Shown here: positions 34,125-41,915 of the stretch, piece by piece
Layout: the number at the start of each line of letters is the position of its first letter
Position numbering within the stretch: the stretch's first letter is position 1
Origin: JAJXWB01 sp037044955
Lineage (GTDB): Bacteria; Pseudomonadota; Alphaproteobacteria; Rhizobiales; Beijerinckiaceae
Direction of reading: 5' to 3'
Length of the DNA stretch: 64,000 bases
NCBI GenBank assembly: GCA_037044955.1
Contig: JBAOHX010000003.1
Coordinates: 62,001 to 126,000, forward strand
Program-made: the position numbers and the translations under genes
The notes under the pieces: generated by a model
Databases searched by the model: none
What the model saw: only the letters and a program-made list of their open reading frames with translations
What the model was told of the DNA's origin: nothing

Positions 34125-35237
34125 TTACACGCCGCCGGCGGAATCGCGCCCGGGCGGCGCGAGCGCGACGCCTTTCACCTGCGCGTAGACCACAAGGCCC
34201 GCTGCGAGCTTCAGCGTCTCCGCCGATCGTCGCGTGATCCGCGCGAGCAGGCGCCCGTCGGAATTGTCGCCTCCGAGGCTGAGCACCACGAGCACCTGAT
34301 TGTCGTCCGAGGGTCCGAGCGATCGGATCGTCGCCTGAAAGACATTGAGGATCGAGGACGGCCCCGGCGGATTGCGCGCCAGACTGACGTCGCCCGCGAC
34401 GATGCGCAGCCGCCGGCGCTCGCCGGGGCCGCCGCCGCGCGCCGGCGCCTGGAAACGCACGCCGCAGGCAGACAGCGTCAGGAGGCCGTATTCCGCGTCG
34501 AAGGATTCGACGACGGCGTCGAGCATCACGGCCGCGTCATGTCCCCTGGCGAGCGGCAGGCCCGGATCGGTCTGCAGTTCCCGCAGCGCGCCGGCCGCTA
34601 TCACGCGGCCGGAGTCCATCAGCGCCATGTGGTCGGCGAGCCGCTCGACTTCCGTCAGATCGTGCGAGATGTACATGACGGGAAGCGACAGCCGATCGTG
34701 CAGCCGCTCGAGGAACGGCAGGATTTCCTGCTTCGTCAGCGCATCGAGCGCGGAGAGGGGCTCGTCCATCAGGAGGAGGCGCGGCTGCGACAGAAGGGCG
34801 CGCCCGATCGCGACGCGCTGGCGCTCTCCGCCCGAGAGATTGTGCGGCGCGCGCTCGAGCAGCTTTTCCAGCCCGAGCAGATCCACCGTCTCGTCGAGGG
34901 AAATGGGCGCGGGCGCGTCGGCGCGACCGGCGCCGAACAGAAGATTGCGCCGCACCGAAAGATGCGGAAACAGGCTCGCCTCCTGAAAGACGTAGCCGAC
35001 CGCCCGGCGATGCGGCGGCAGAAACAGCTTCTCGCCGTCCTGCCAGATTTCTCCCGAGACGGAGCAATAGCCGTCATCGAGCCGCTGCAGGCCGGCGATG
35101 CAGCGCAGGACGCTGGTCTTGCCGCAACCGGACGGCCCGAACAGGGCGGTGACGCCGCGCGCGGGCGCGTGAAATTGCGCGTCGAGCATGAATGCGCCGA
35201 GCCTGCCGCGGAACCTCACCTCGATCCGGTCGCTCAT
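34125..35237 (-). CDS. modC: Molybdate ABC transporter ATP-binding protein
   Basis: ModC powers molybdate uptake. The 370-residue protein has Walker A FGPSGCGKTSVLRCIAG, the signature NLSGGERQRVAIGRALL, Walker B LLLMDEPLSALDA and the switch histidine YISHDLTEVE. The C-terminal 100 residues (LRIVAGDVSLARNPPGPSSI) are the TOBE-type molybdate-binding regulatory domain of ModC. Its ATG overlaps the modB stop (ATGA). It is the last gene of modEABC. Confidence 0.95.
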   Translation of the reverse strand: MSDRIEVRFRGRLGAFMLDAQFHAPARGVTALFGPSGCGKTSVLRCIAGLQRLDDGYCSVSGEIWQDGEKLFLPPHRRAVGYVFQEASLFPHLSVRRNLLFGAGRADAPAPISLDETVDLLGLEKLLERAPHNLSGGERQRVAIGRALLSQPRLLLMDEPLSALDALTKQEILPFLERLHDRLSLPVMYISHDLTEVERLADHMALMDSGRVIAAGALRELQTDPGLPLARGHDAAVMLDAVVESFDAEYGLLTLSACGVRFQAPARGGGPGERRRLRIVAGDVSLARNPPGPSSILNVFQATIRSLGPSDDNQVLVVLSLGGDNSDGRLLARITRRSAETLKLAAGLVVYAQVKGVALAPPGRDSAGGV

Positions 35238-35920
35238 GCGCGCGCCCGCGCGAAGCGGCGTTCGATGAACGTCATCGAGAGGATGACGACGAATGCGAAT
35301 ATGACCATGCCGGCGGCGAGAATGTTGGCCTCCCGCCATTGCGAATTCTCGACATAGTCGAAGATCGCGGTCGACAGCACCCGCGTCTGGCCGGGGATAT
35401 TGCCGCCGATCATCAGGACGACGCCGAACTCCCCGACCGTATGCGCGAAGCCGAGCACGGCGCCGGTCAGAAGGCCGGGGCTGGCGAGCGGCAAGGCGAC
35501 GCGCCAGAACGCGGACCAGGGCGAGGCGCGCAGCGTGGCGGCGACCTCCATCGGCCTGTCGCCCATCGCCTCGAAGGAATTGCGGATCGGCTGCACGACG
35601 AACGGCATGGAATAGAAGATGGAGGCGATGACCAGGCCGCCGAAGGTGAAGGCGAGCGTGCGTCCGCCCCACAGGCTGGCGATCGCGCCGCCCGGGCCCT
35701 GCGGTCCGAGCGCGATGAGAAGGTAGAAGCCGAGAACGGTCGGCGGCAGGACGATGGGCAGCGCGACGACCGCCGCGACCGCCTCCTTCCACCAGGCGCG
35801 CGAGCGCGCGAGCCACCACGCGAGCGGCGTTCCGATCACGAGGAGAGCGACCGTCGTGATCGCCGACAGTTCGAGCGACAGCCGGACAGGTTGCCAGATA
35901 TGCGCGCCGACGCCCTCCAA
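35234..35920 (-). CDS. modB: Molybdate ABC transporter permease
   Basis: ModB forms the membrane channel for molybdate. The 228-residue protein has five membrane spans and the EAA loop region AATLRASPWSAFWRVALPLA. WQPVRLSLELSAITTVALLV and LPPTVLGFYLLIALG are typical ModB segments. No ATG or GTG is available near the modA stop; TTG at 35920, four bases after it, is the most likely start. It overlaps modC. Confidence 0.92.
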   Translation of the reverse strand: MEGVGAHIWQPVRLSLELSAITTVALLVIGTPLAWWLARSRAWWKEAVAAVVALPIVLPPTVLGFYLLIALGPQGPGGAIASLWGGRTLAFTFGGLVIASIFYSMPFVVQPIRNSFEAMGDRPMEVAATLRASPWSAFWRVALPLASPGLLTGAVLGFAHTVGEFGVVLMIGGNIPGQTRVLSTAIFDYVENSQWREANILAAGMVIFAFVVILSMTFIERRFARARA

Positions 35921-35924
35921 GCCG

Positions 35925-36725
35925 TTATTCCAGCACGTAGCCGTACTTCTCGACAATGGCGCGCGCCTCGGGTCCCCTGAGGAAGGCGACGAAGGCCTTC
36001 GACGCGGCATCGTCGGCGCCCTTCTTCAGAAGCACGGCGTCCTGCCGGATCGGCTTGTACAGCGCCTGCGGCACCATCCAGCGCGAGCCGTCCTTCACGT
36101 TGGCGAGCTGCGACAGCGCGACGAAGCCGAGCTCGGCATTGCCGGTGGCGATGAACTGGAACGCCTGCGCGATGGAATTGCCCTGCACGATCTTCGGCTC
36201 GATCGCGGCATGGACATTCAGGGCCTTCAGCGTCTCGATCGCGGCGACGCCGTAGGGCGCGGCCGTCGGATTGGCGATCGAGAGCTTGTTGAAGGCGTTG
36301 GCCTTCAACACTTCGTCGCCCTTGGCGAGATCGAGGCTCTTGCTCCACAGCACGAGCTTGCCGATGGCGTAGGTGAAGCGGCTGTCCGCGACGGCGAGAC
36401 CTGCGTCCACCGCGTCCTTGGGCCGTTTGTCGTCGGCCGACAGGAACACCTGGAACGGCGCGTCCTGCGTGATCTGCGTATAGAATTGTCCCGACGCGCC
36501 GAAGCTCAGCACGGCCTCGAATCCGGTCTTCTGCTTGAACAGGGTCGCGATCTCTTTCGCGGGCTCGGTGAAATTGGCGGCGACGGCGACATTGGTCGCA
36601 GCCGACTTGGCGCCAGCGGCGGCAGTCGCCGCGGCCCCGGTCTGATCGGCGCGGGCGAGGGCGGTGGACAGCACGAGCGCGACGAGCGTCGTGGCGAGAT
36701 GCAGCGGCTTCAAGATCGTCTCCAT
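35925..36725 (-). CDS. modA: Molybdate ABC transporter substrate-binding protein
   Basis: The 266-residue periplasmic molybdate-binding protein has a Sec leader (LATTLVALVLSTALARA) and an extra Ala-rich stretch, then the family features VAVAANFTEPAKEIATLF, SFGASGQFYTQITQDAPF, FLSADDKRPKDAVDAG, and NPTAAPYGVAAIETLKAL. It follows modE by two bases. The four-gene order modE-A-B-C with ModE first is a common alphaproteobacterial arrangement. Confidence 0.95.
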   Translation of the reverse strand: METILKPLHLATTLVALVLSTALARADQTGAAATAAAGAKSAATNVAVAANFTEPAKEIATLFKQKTGFEAVLSFGASGQFYTQITQDAPFQVFLSADDKRPKDAVDAGLAVADSRFTYAIGKLVLWSKSLDLAKGDEVLKANAFNKLSIANPTAAPYGVAAIETLKALNVHAAIEPKIVQGNSIAQAFQFIATGNAELGFVALSQLANVKDGSRWMVPQALYKPIRQDAVLLKKGADDAASKAFVAFLRGPEARAIVEKYGYVLE

Positions 36726-36727
36726 TT

Positions 36728-37519
36728 TCAGTTGATGGCGAGAATGACGTGACCGGCGTCGAACAGGGCGAAGGCGCTCTTGCCCGGCGCCAGCCCGAGC
36801 GCGCGCGCGCTTTGCGCCGTGATGGTCGAGGCGAGCGTCTTGCCGCCGCCGATGTCGAGCACGACCTCCGCCGACACGCCCGCCGTTTCGCAGCGGCTGA
36901 CGACGCCGGGAATGCAATTGCGGACCGAGGTCCGCGGCGGCGCGTCGCCGGTGGCGATCGAGACGAACGGCGCCTTGATGAGCAGCGTCACCGCGCGCCC
37001 GGCGAAAAGCCCCAATTCCTCGAGGCTCGTGTGCGTGACGAGCGCATGGATCGTCGTATCCGGCGAAACGGCGACGGCGACCTCCGCGCTCAGGGAGTCC
37101 GCTGCGATCGAAGCGACCGTTCCTCGCAGCGCATTGCGCGCGCTTGTCTTCATCAGGAGCCCCGTCACGAGATCGAGCGGAGAAACGCCTTCCTGCGCGA
37201 GCCCCGGCTCGATCGAGCGCAGCGCGTGGGCCATCTCGGCCTCCATGCGACGGAAGGCCTCGATGATGCGCCGGCCGAACGGCGTGAGCTCGGCCCCGCC
37301 GCCCGCCTTGCCGCCGGCGCGCGCGGCCAGCAGGGGCTTGCCGAACAGGTTCGCCATGGCGTCGAGACCGTCCCAGGCGGCCTTGTAGGTCATGCCCACG
37401 GCGCGCGCGCCTGCGGAAATGCTGCCCTCGCGCGCGACCGCCTCGAGCAGGCGCACACGCTCGCGGCCCACGCCCGGCAGGTTCTCCGCCTTGAATGTAA
37501 TCAGCGCTTCGATCGCCAT
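36728..37519 (-). CDS. modE: Molybdate-responsive transcriptional regulator
   Basis: ModE represses the mod operon when molybdate is bound. The 263-residue protein has an N-terminal LysR-like winged helix (RVRLLEAVAREGSISAGARA, GMTYKAAWDGLDAMANLFGK) with LTPFGRRIIEAFRRMEAEM, and two C-terminal molybdate-binding TOBE domains (SARNALRGTVASIAADSLSA and TSVRNCIPGVVSRCETAGVS). It is the first gene of the modEABC operon, and a candidate ModE site lies directly upstream of its start. Confidence 0.93.
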   Translation of the reverse strand: MAIEALITFKAENLPGVGRERVRLLEAVAREGSISAGARAVGMTYKAAWDGLDAMANLFGKPLLAARAGGKAGGGAELTPFGRRIIEAFRRMEAEMAHALRSIEPGLAQEGVSPLDLVTGLLMKTSARNALRGTVASIAADSLSAEVAVAVSPDTTIHALVTHTSLEELGLFAGRAVTLLIKAPFVSIATGDAPPRTSVRNCIPGVVSRCETAGVSAEVVLDIGGGKTLASTITAQSARALGLAPGKSAFALFDAGHVILAIN

Positions 37520-37532
37520 TCGGACCCAACAA

Positions 37533-37559
37533 TCGTTATGTCGTCATACTAAATAGCGT
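37533..37559. promoter_or_regulatory. Candidate ModE-binding Mo-box
   Basis: TCGTTATGT and AAATAGCGT arms in inverted orientation about 27 bases overall resemble the known Mo-box pattern (TCGNTATATA-N6-TATATNGCGA) with mismatches. It lies 14 bases upstream of the modE start, where autorepression would be expected. The match is imperfect. Confidence 0.45.
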
Positions 37560-37634
37560 ATGATGCTCAAACTCCAAACTCGTTGACGCCGCCTGACGGC
37601 GGCACCCGGCGCAAAAGCCGATATAACTACATAT

Positions 37635-37656
37635 TATCAGATGGGTATGACTGATA
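37635..37656. promoter_or_regulatory. Inverted repeat TATCAG-N10-CTGATA upstream of the solute-binding protein gene
   Basis: Two perfect six-base arms with a ten-base spacer lie 31 bases ahead of the ATG at 37688, a spacing usual for a dimeric regulator. Just upstream, GATATAACTACATATTATC (about 37620-37638) is unusually AT-rich for this genome and may hold the -10 region. The binding protein is unknown. Confidence 0.45.
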
Positions 37657-37687
37657 TCGGCGCGATCCTTGAAAATGCGCGCGGCAT

Positions 37688-39040
37688 GTGGATTCAATCT
37701 TCGCTATGTTTACGTACTTGATAGCGCCTGTATCGAGGTCCCTGCGACGCCTCGGCCTCGCCTCGGCTTTCCTGGCGACGATCCATACCGTCCCCGCGGT
37801 CGCGCTCGAGGAGCGGGTCGTCGTCGTCACCTCCTACCCCGAGGAGCTGACCACACGGTTTGAGGCGGCGTTCGAGAAGGTCGCGCCGGGCGTGCATGTC
37901 CAGATCGTCTGGAAGCAGGGACGCGATGCGTTCGCCGAATTGTCCAGGCCCGATCACGGCGGCGCCGATGTCTACTGGGCGCCTTCTCTCGACAATTTCA
38001 GGAGCCTCGCAGACCGCGGCCTGTTCGCGCCGCTGACGGTCGACCGCACGGCGTTGCCGGGCAAGGTCGGCGCGCAGATGCTTTCGGACCCGCAGAACCG
38101 TTACGAAGCAACCGAGATCGCCGGCTATGGCGTCGCCGTGAACCCCGAGGCGCTGCGGGCCAGGAATCTCGCCCCGCCCTCCACCTGGCGCGATCTCGCC
38201 GCGCCGGGTTTCGCCGATCTCGTTTCGATGCCGATCGCCAGCCGCGTCGGCTTCTCGCCCGTTCTCTACGACATAATCCTGCAGTCCGAGGGCTGGTCTC
38301 CGGGCTGGGCCCTGATCGGCGAGATCGCAGCCAACGCCGGCTTCGCGTCGAGCAGCGGCGGGCCGGTCGCCAGCGTCGGCGAAGGCTCTGCCGCCGCCGC
38401 CCTGACCATCGATTTCCTCGCAATCAGCGCGGCGGCCAACGGTCGGCCGGTGCGCATGGTCTACCCGAGCCGAACCGCGTTCGGGCCGGCGCATGTGGCG
38501 GTTCTCGCGGACGCCCCGCATCCGCAGGCCGCGCGCGCGTTCGTCGATTTTCTGCTGTCGCGCGACGGCCAGAAGCTCGCGATGCATCGCGATATCGGGC
38601 GCCATGCGGTGCGGCCGGACGCCTACGCCGACATGCCCGACTACATGGTCAATCCCTTCGACAATCCGGCGGCTTACTATGCATTCGACTCCGACCTCGC
38701 GCGCCTGCGTCGAAGGCTCGTCGCCGCGCTGTTCGATATCGCCGTGGTCGAACGGAACGACGAGGATCGCAAGCTCTGGCGCGCCTTGCAGGCGGCCGAA
38801 GCGGCCGCCGGCCCGAACGCCGCGCCCGAAATCCGCGATCGCCTGAAACGGGCGCGCGAGCGCCTGGGCTACACGCCCGTCGCCGATTCCGAGGCGACGA
38901 AACCCGAATTTCTTCGCCAGTTCGGACGCGCCGCGACGGGATCGCGCGAGGACGCCGATCCCGCGACGCTCGCGGCGTGGCGTGCGGCGATCGCAGCGGC
39001 CCGGCAAGAGGCCGCCGCGCTTCTCGGGTCGCGGCCGTGA
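37688..39040 (+). CDS. Periplasmic substrate-binding protein with C-terminal extension, orphan
   Basis: A 450-residue secreted protein. A hydrophobic leader (LGLASAFLATIHTVPAVA) is followed by a type II periplasmic binding fold similar to iron(III) or thiamine binding proteins: RVVVVTSYPEELTTRFEAAF, YWAPSLDNFRSLADRGLFAP, and the late FVDFLLSRDGQKLAMHRDIG and DIGRHAVRPD. About 110 residues follow after the binding domain (from about residue 340), rich in Arg/Ala helices and unlike usual binding proteins. No permease or ATPase gene is adjacent. Its stop overlaps the start of the dihaem protein gene (GTGA), so the two are made together. An ATG at 37706 is an alternative start. Ligand unknown. 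Confidence 0.75.
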   Translation: MDSIFAMFTYLIAPVSRSLRRLGLASAFLATIHTVPAVALEERVVVVTSYPEELTTRFEAAFEKVAPGVHVQIVWKQGRDAFAELSRPDHGGADVYWAPSLDNFRSLADRGLFAPLTVDRTALPGKVGAQMLSDPQNRYEATEIAGYGVAVNPEALRARNLAPPSTWRDLAAPGFADLVSMPIASRVGFSPVLYDIILQSEGWSPGWALIGEIAANAGFASSSGGPVASVGEGSAAAALTIDFLAISAAANGRPVRMVYPSRTAFGPAHVAVLADAPHPQAARAFVDFLLSRDGQKLAMHRDIGRHAVRPDAYADMPDYMVNPFDNPAAYYAFDSDLARLRRRLVAALFDIAVVERNDEDRKLWRALQAAEAAAGPNAAPEIRDRLKRARERLGYTPVADSEATKPEFLRQFGRAATGSREDADPATLAAWRAAIAAARQEAAALLGSRP

Positions 39041-40330
39041 GGCTTGCGCTCGCTTTTGTCGCGACCCTTGCCTGCACGAACGCGAGCGCGCAACGTCTGC
39101 CTGCATCGTTCGCCGACGCTTTCGCCACGCCGTTGACGCAACCGACCGGCGAGACCCGCCGCCTGTTCGAGCAGGGACGTTCGCTCTTCAACCAGCCCTG
39201 GAGCGTCGCGCCCTCGATCGACAATCCCGAGAGACAGGGCGTCGGCCCGCTCTACAACCGGCTCTCCTGCATCGCGTGTCACATGAAGAACGGGCGCGGC
39301 GCCAGCGCCCGACGGCGCCGAGAACCTTCGCCACATGGTGGTGCGGCTCAGCCTCGACGGGCATGACGCGCATGGCGGGCCGATCCCGCATCCCGTCTAC
39401 GGCGGCCAGCTCAATCCCGAAGGCGTCCAGGGCGCGCGCGGCGAGGGGTGGGCGTATTTCGAATACGAAGCGGCCGAAGATCGCTTCGCGGACGGCGAGC
39501 GCGTCGAACTGCGCAAGCCGAAGGTCGCCTTCCGAAGCCTCGGCTATGGGCCGATCGACACGGCGACGAAAATATCCGTTCGCAATGCGCCCCCGGTCTT
39601 CGGGCTCGGCCTGCTGGCGCGCGTGCCGGAAAGCGCGCTGCGGGCGATCGCGGCTGAAAACGGCGGTCGCCTCAACGCGGTCTGGAGCGTCGAAGGCCGC
39701 CGGAAAACGCTCGGCCGTTTCGGCCTGAAGGCCAACCAGCCGAGCCTTCGCCAGCAGAACGCCAACGCCTTCGTCGAGGACCTCGGGATTACCTCGTCGC
39801 TGTTCCCGACAGAAACCTGCACGGCCGCGCAAACCGAGTGTCGCGCCGCAATCGCCGGCAGGAGCGCGCCCGAACTTTCAGACCTGCAGCTTTCCGCGGT
39901 CACGCTCTATATCGAGGCGCTGGCGCCGCCCTCGCGCCGCGTCGCCGACACGCCGGAGGCGCGCGCCGGCGAGGCGCTGTTCAGATCGGCGGGCTGCGCC
40001 TCGTGCCATCGCGAAAGCCTGCCGCTGGACGATGGAACGACGATTGCGCCCTACACGGATCTCGCCCTTCACGACCTCGGCGACGGCCTGTCCGACGGCC
40101 GCGAGGATTTCGCGGCCGGCCCGCGCGACTGGCGCACCGCGCCCCTCTGGGGGCTGGGCCTTGCCGGCAAAAACGGCGACGGCGCGAACTACCTGCACGA
40201 CGGCCGCGCCCGCAATCTGGTCGAGGCGATCCTCTGGCACGGCGGCGAGGCGCAGCACGCGTCGGACCTCTTCCGCGCGATGTCGCGCGCGGAACGAGAT
40301 GCGCTGATCCGCTTTCTGAACTCTCTCTGA
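39037..40330 (+). CDS. Dihaem oxidoreductase (DHOR/DUF1111), peroxidase-like; one-base frame break
   Basis: The joined protein (about 430 residues) is a secreted c-type cytochrome of the DHOR family, which resembles bacterial cytochrome c peroxidases. The leader is RLALAFVATLACTNASAQ, the first haem site CIACHMKNGRG (about residues 79-89) and the second CASCHRESLP in the C-terminal half. YEAAEDRFADGERVELRKPK, PPVFGLGLLARVPESAL and YLHDGRARNLVEAILWHGGE are typical family blocks. The frame breaks at about 39307; removing one G gives GRGASPDGAENLRHMVVRLS. GTG at 39037 overlaps the stop of the solute-binding protein. Natural electron donors and substrates of this family are not established. Confidence 0.8.
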
Positions 40331-40416
40331 GATCGCCGCGCGGCGCGGCCCCGCCCCGCGCGCCGAGCTGCGACATGCCGTTCGGATACAGCGCATTGGC
40401 GCCCTGGACGGATGAA

Positions 40417-40501
40417 TGGTGCCCCTGGCCGGGATCGAACCAGCACTCCTTGCGGAACTCGATTTTGAGTCGAGCGCGTCTACCAATTCCGCCACAGGGG
40501 C
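40417..40501 (-). tRNA. tRNA-Leu (anticodon CAA)
   Basis: On the minus strand the acceptor arms GCCCCTG and CAGGGGC pair, the anticodon stem CTCGA/TCGAG encloses CTCAAAA (anticodon CAA), and GCTGG-TTCGATC-CCGGC forms the T arm. A variable arm (TTCCGCAAGGAGTG) of class II type is present and CCA is encoded at the 3' end. Confidence 0.95.
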
Positions 40502-40715
40502 GTTTCCGGGGTCCGGAAAGCGCGCGGATCATAGCGGCGCGCGGGCGCCCGTCAACCGCGCTTCCGCAACTGGCCTAAAGGCCTGCGCGATGCTATTCCG
40601 GCCAGCGAGTCGCGTCGCGCTCGGGGCGCGGCCAGGCCTTCGCGGCGCGGCGGTTTTCGCGTCCTTCCCCTCATCCGGCGCCGTCGCGCCCTTCGGACCC
40701 CGACCCCGAGGATCG

Positions 40716-41312
40716 ATGTTCAAGAAGCTCTACGCCTGGACGCTCTCGCTCGCCGATTCGCCCCGCGCGACCTGGGCGCTCGGCATCATCGCCTTCGCCG
40801 AAAGCTCGTTCTTCCCGCTGCCGCCGGACCTCATCCTCGTGCCCATGTCCCTGGCGCAGCCGAAGCGCGCCTGGCACTACGCCGGCATCTGCACCATCGC
40901 CTCGGTGGCGGGCGGCGTGCTCGGCTATCTCATCGGCTCCGTCCTCTACGAGAGCGTCGGCAAGTGGCTGATCCACTTCTACGGCTACGACGAGAAGGCG
41001 CTGGTGCTGCGCGCCTGCTACGACAAGTACGGCTGGCTCATCATCCTGCTGAAGGGGCTCACCCCCATCCCCTACAAGCTCGTCACCATCGTCAGCGGCT
41101 TTGCGGGCTACAATCTCTTCCTGTTCGTCGCGCTGTCGCTGCTGACGCGCGGCGCGCGCTTCTTCATTCTCGCCGGCATCCTCAACCGCTTCGGCGACCC
41201 CATCAAGAAGGCGCTCGACCGTCATTTCGCCACCTTCATGATCTTGATCCTCGCCATGATCGTCTTCGGCTTCTGGGTGGTCTCGAAAATGGGCGGCGGA
41301 GGCGCGTGCTGA
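40716..41312 (+). CDS. DedA/VTT-domain family membrane protein
   Basis: A 198-residue inner-membrane protein of the DedA (YqaA-like) family. It has five or so membrane spans (SVAGGVLGYLIGSVLYESVG, FLFVALSLLTRGARFFILAG, ATFMILILAMIVFGFWVVS) and the family signature ESSFFPLPPDLILVPMSLA with FYGYDEKALVLRACYDKYGW. Members are linked to phospholipid scrambling and proton-dependent transport. AGGATCG precedes the ATG at 40716. It overlaps the dsbB start by one base (TGATG). Confidence 0.88.
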   Translation: MFKKLYAWTLSLADSPRATWALGIIAFAESSFFPLPPDLILVPMSLAQPKRAWHYAGICTIASVAGGVLGYLIGSVLYESVGKWLIHFYGYDEKALVLRACYDKYGWLIILLKGLTPIPYKLVTIVSGFAGYNLFLFVALSLLTRGARFFILAGILNRFGDPIKKALDRHFATFMILILAMIVFGFWVVSKMGGGGAC

Positions 41313-41809
41313 TGCTCCAGCGTCTCGACGCGCGCGCCATCGCGCTGCTGATCTTCGCCGTCGCGGCCGCGACGCTCGCCGGCGCATGGGCGCTGCAAGG
41401 CATGGGCTATGCGCCGTGCGAGCTCTGCCTGAAGCAGCGCTACGCCTATTATCTCGCCCTGCCGCTGGCGCTCGCCGCGTGGTTCTCGGCCGGCGTCAAC
41501 GGGCGTGGCGCGCGTTTCCTGTTCGCGTTGATCGCGCTCGCCTTCGTCGCCAACGCCGTGCTGTCCGCCTATCATTCCGGCGTCGAGTTCAAATGGTGGC
41601 CGGGCCCCGCCGATTGCACCGGCGCCTATCAGGGCGCAGGCGACGCCGCCGACTTCATGAAGCAATTGCAGCAGATCAAGGTCGTGCGTTGCGACGAAGT
41701 GAGCCTGCGCATTCTCGGCCTGTCGCTGGCCAACGCGAGCATCTTCATCTCGGCGGCGCTGGCCGCGCTGGCGTCGCTCGCTGCGGGGCGGGTGATGCGG
41801 CGCGGCTGA
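41312..41809 (+). CDS. dsbB: Disulfide bond formation protein DsbB
   Basis: DsbB reoxidises DsbA and passes electrons to quinone. The 165-residue protein has four membrane spans and the first periplasmic cysteine pair in YAPCELCLKQRYAYY (about residues 34-48). A second pair is carried in the loop with ADCTGAYQGAG and VVRCDEV. AFVANAVLSAYHSGVEFKWW is a family mark. It overlaps the DedA gene and is followed by a composite repeat. Confidence 0.9.
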   Translation: MLQRLDARAIALLIFAVAAATLAGAWALQGMGYAPCELCLKQRYAYYLALPLALAAWFSAGVNGRGARFLFALIALAFVANAVLSAYHSGVEFKWWPGPADCTGAYQGAGDAADFMKQLQQIKVVRCDEVSLRILGLSLANASIFISAALAALASLAAGRVMRRG

Positions 41810-41811
41810 GC

Positions 41812-41912
<101 letters not shown>

Positions 41913-41915
41913 ATT

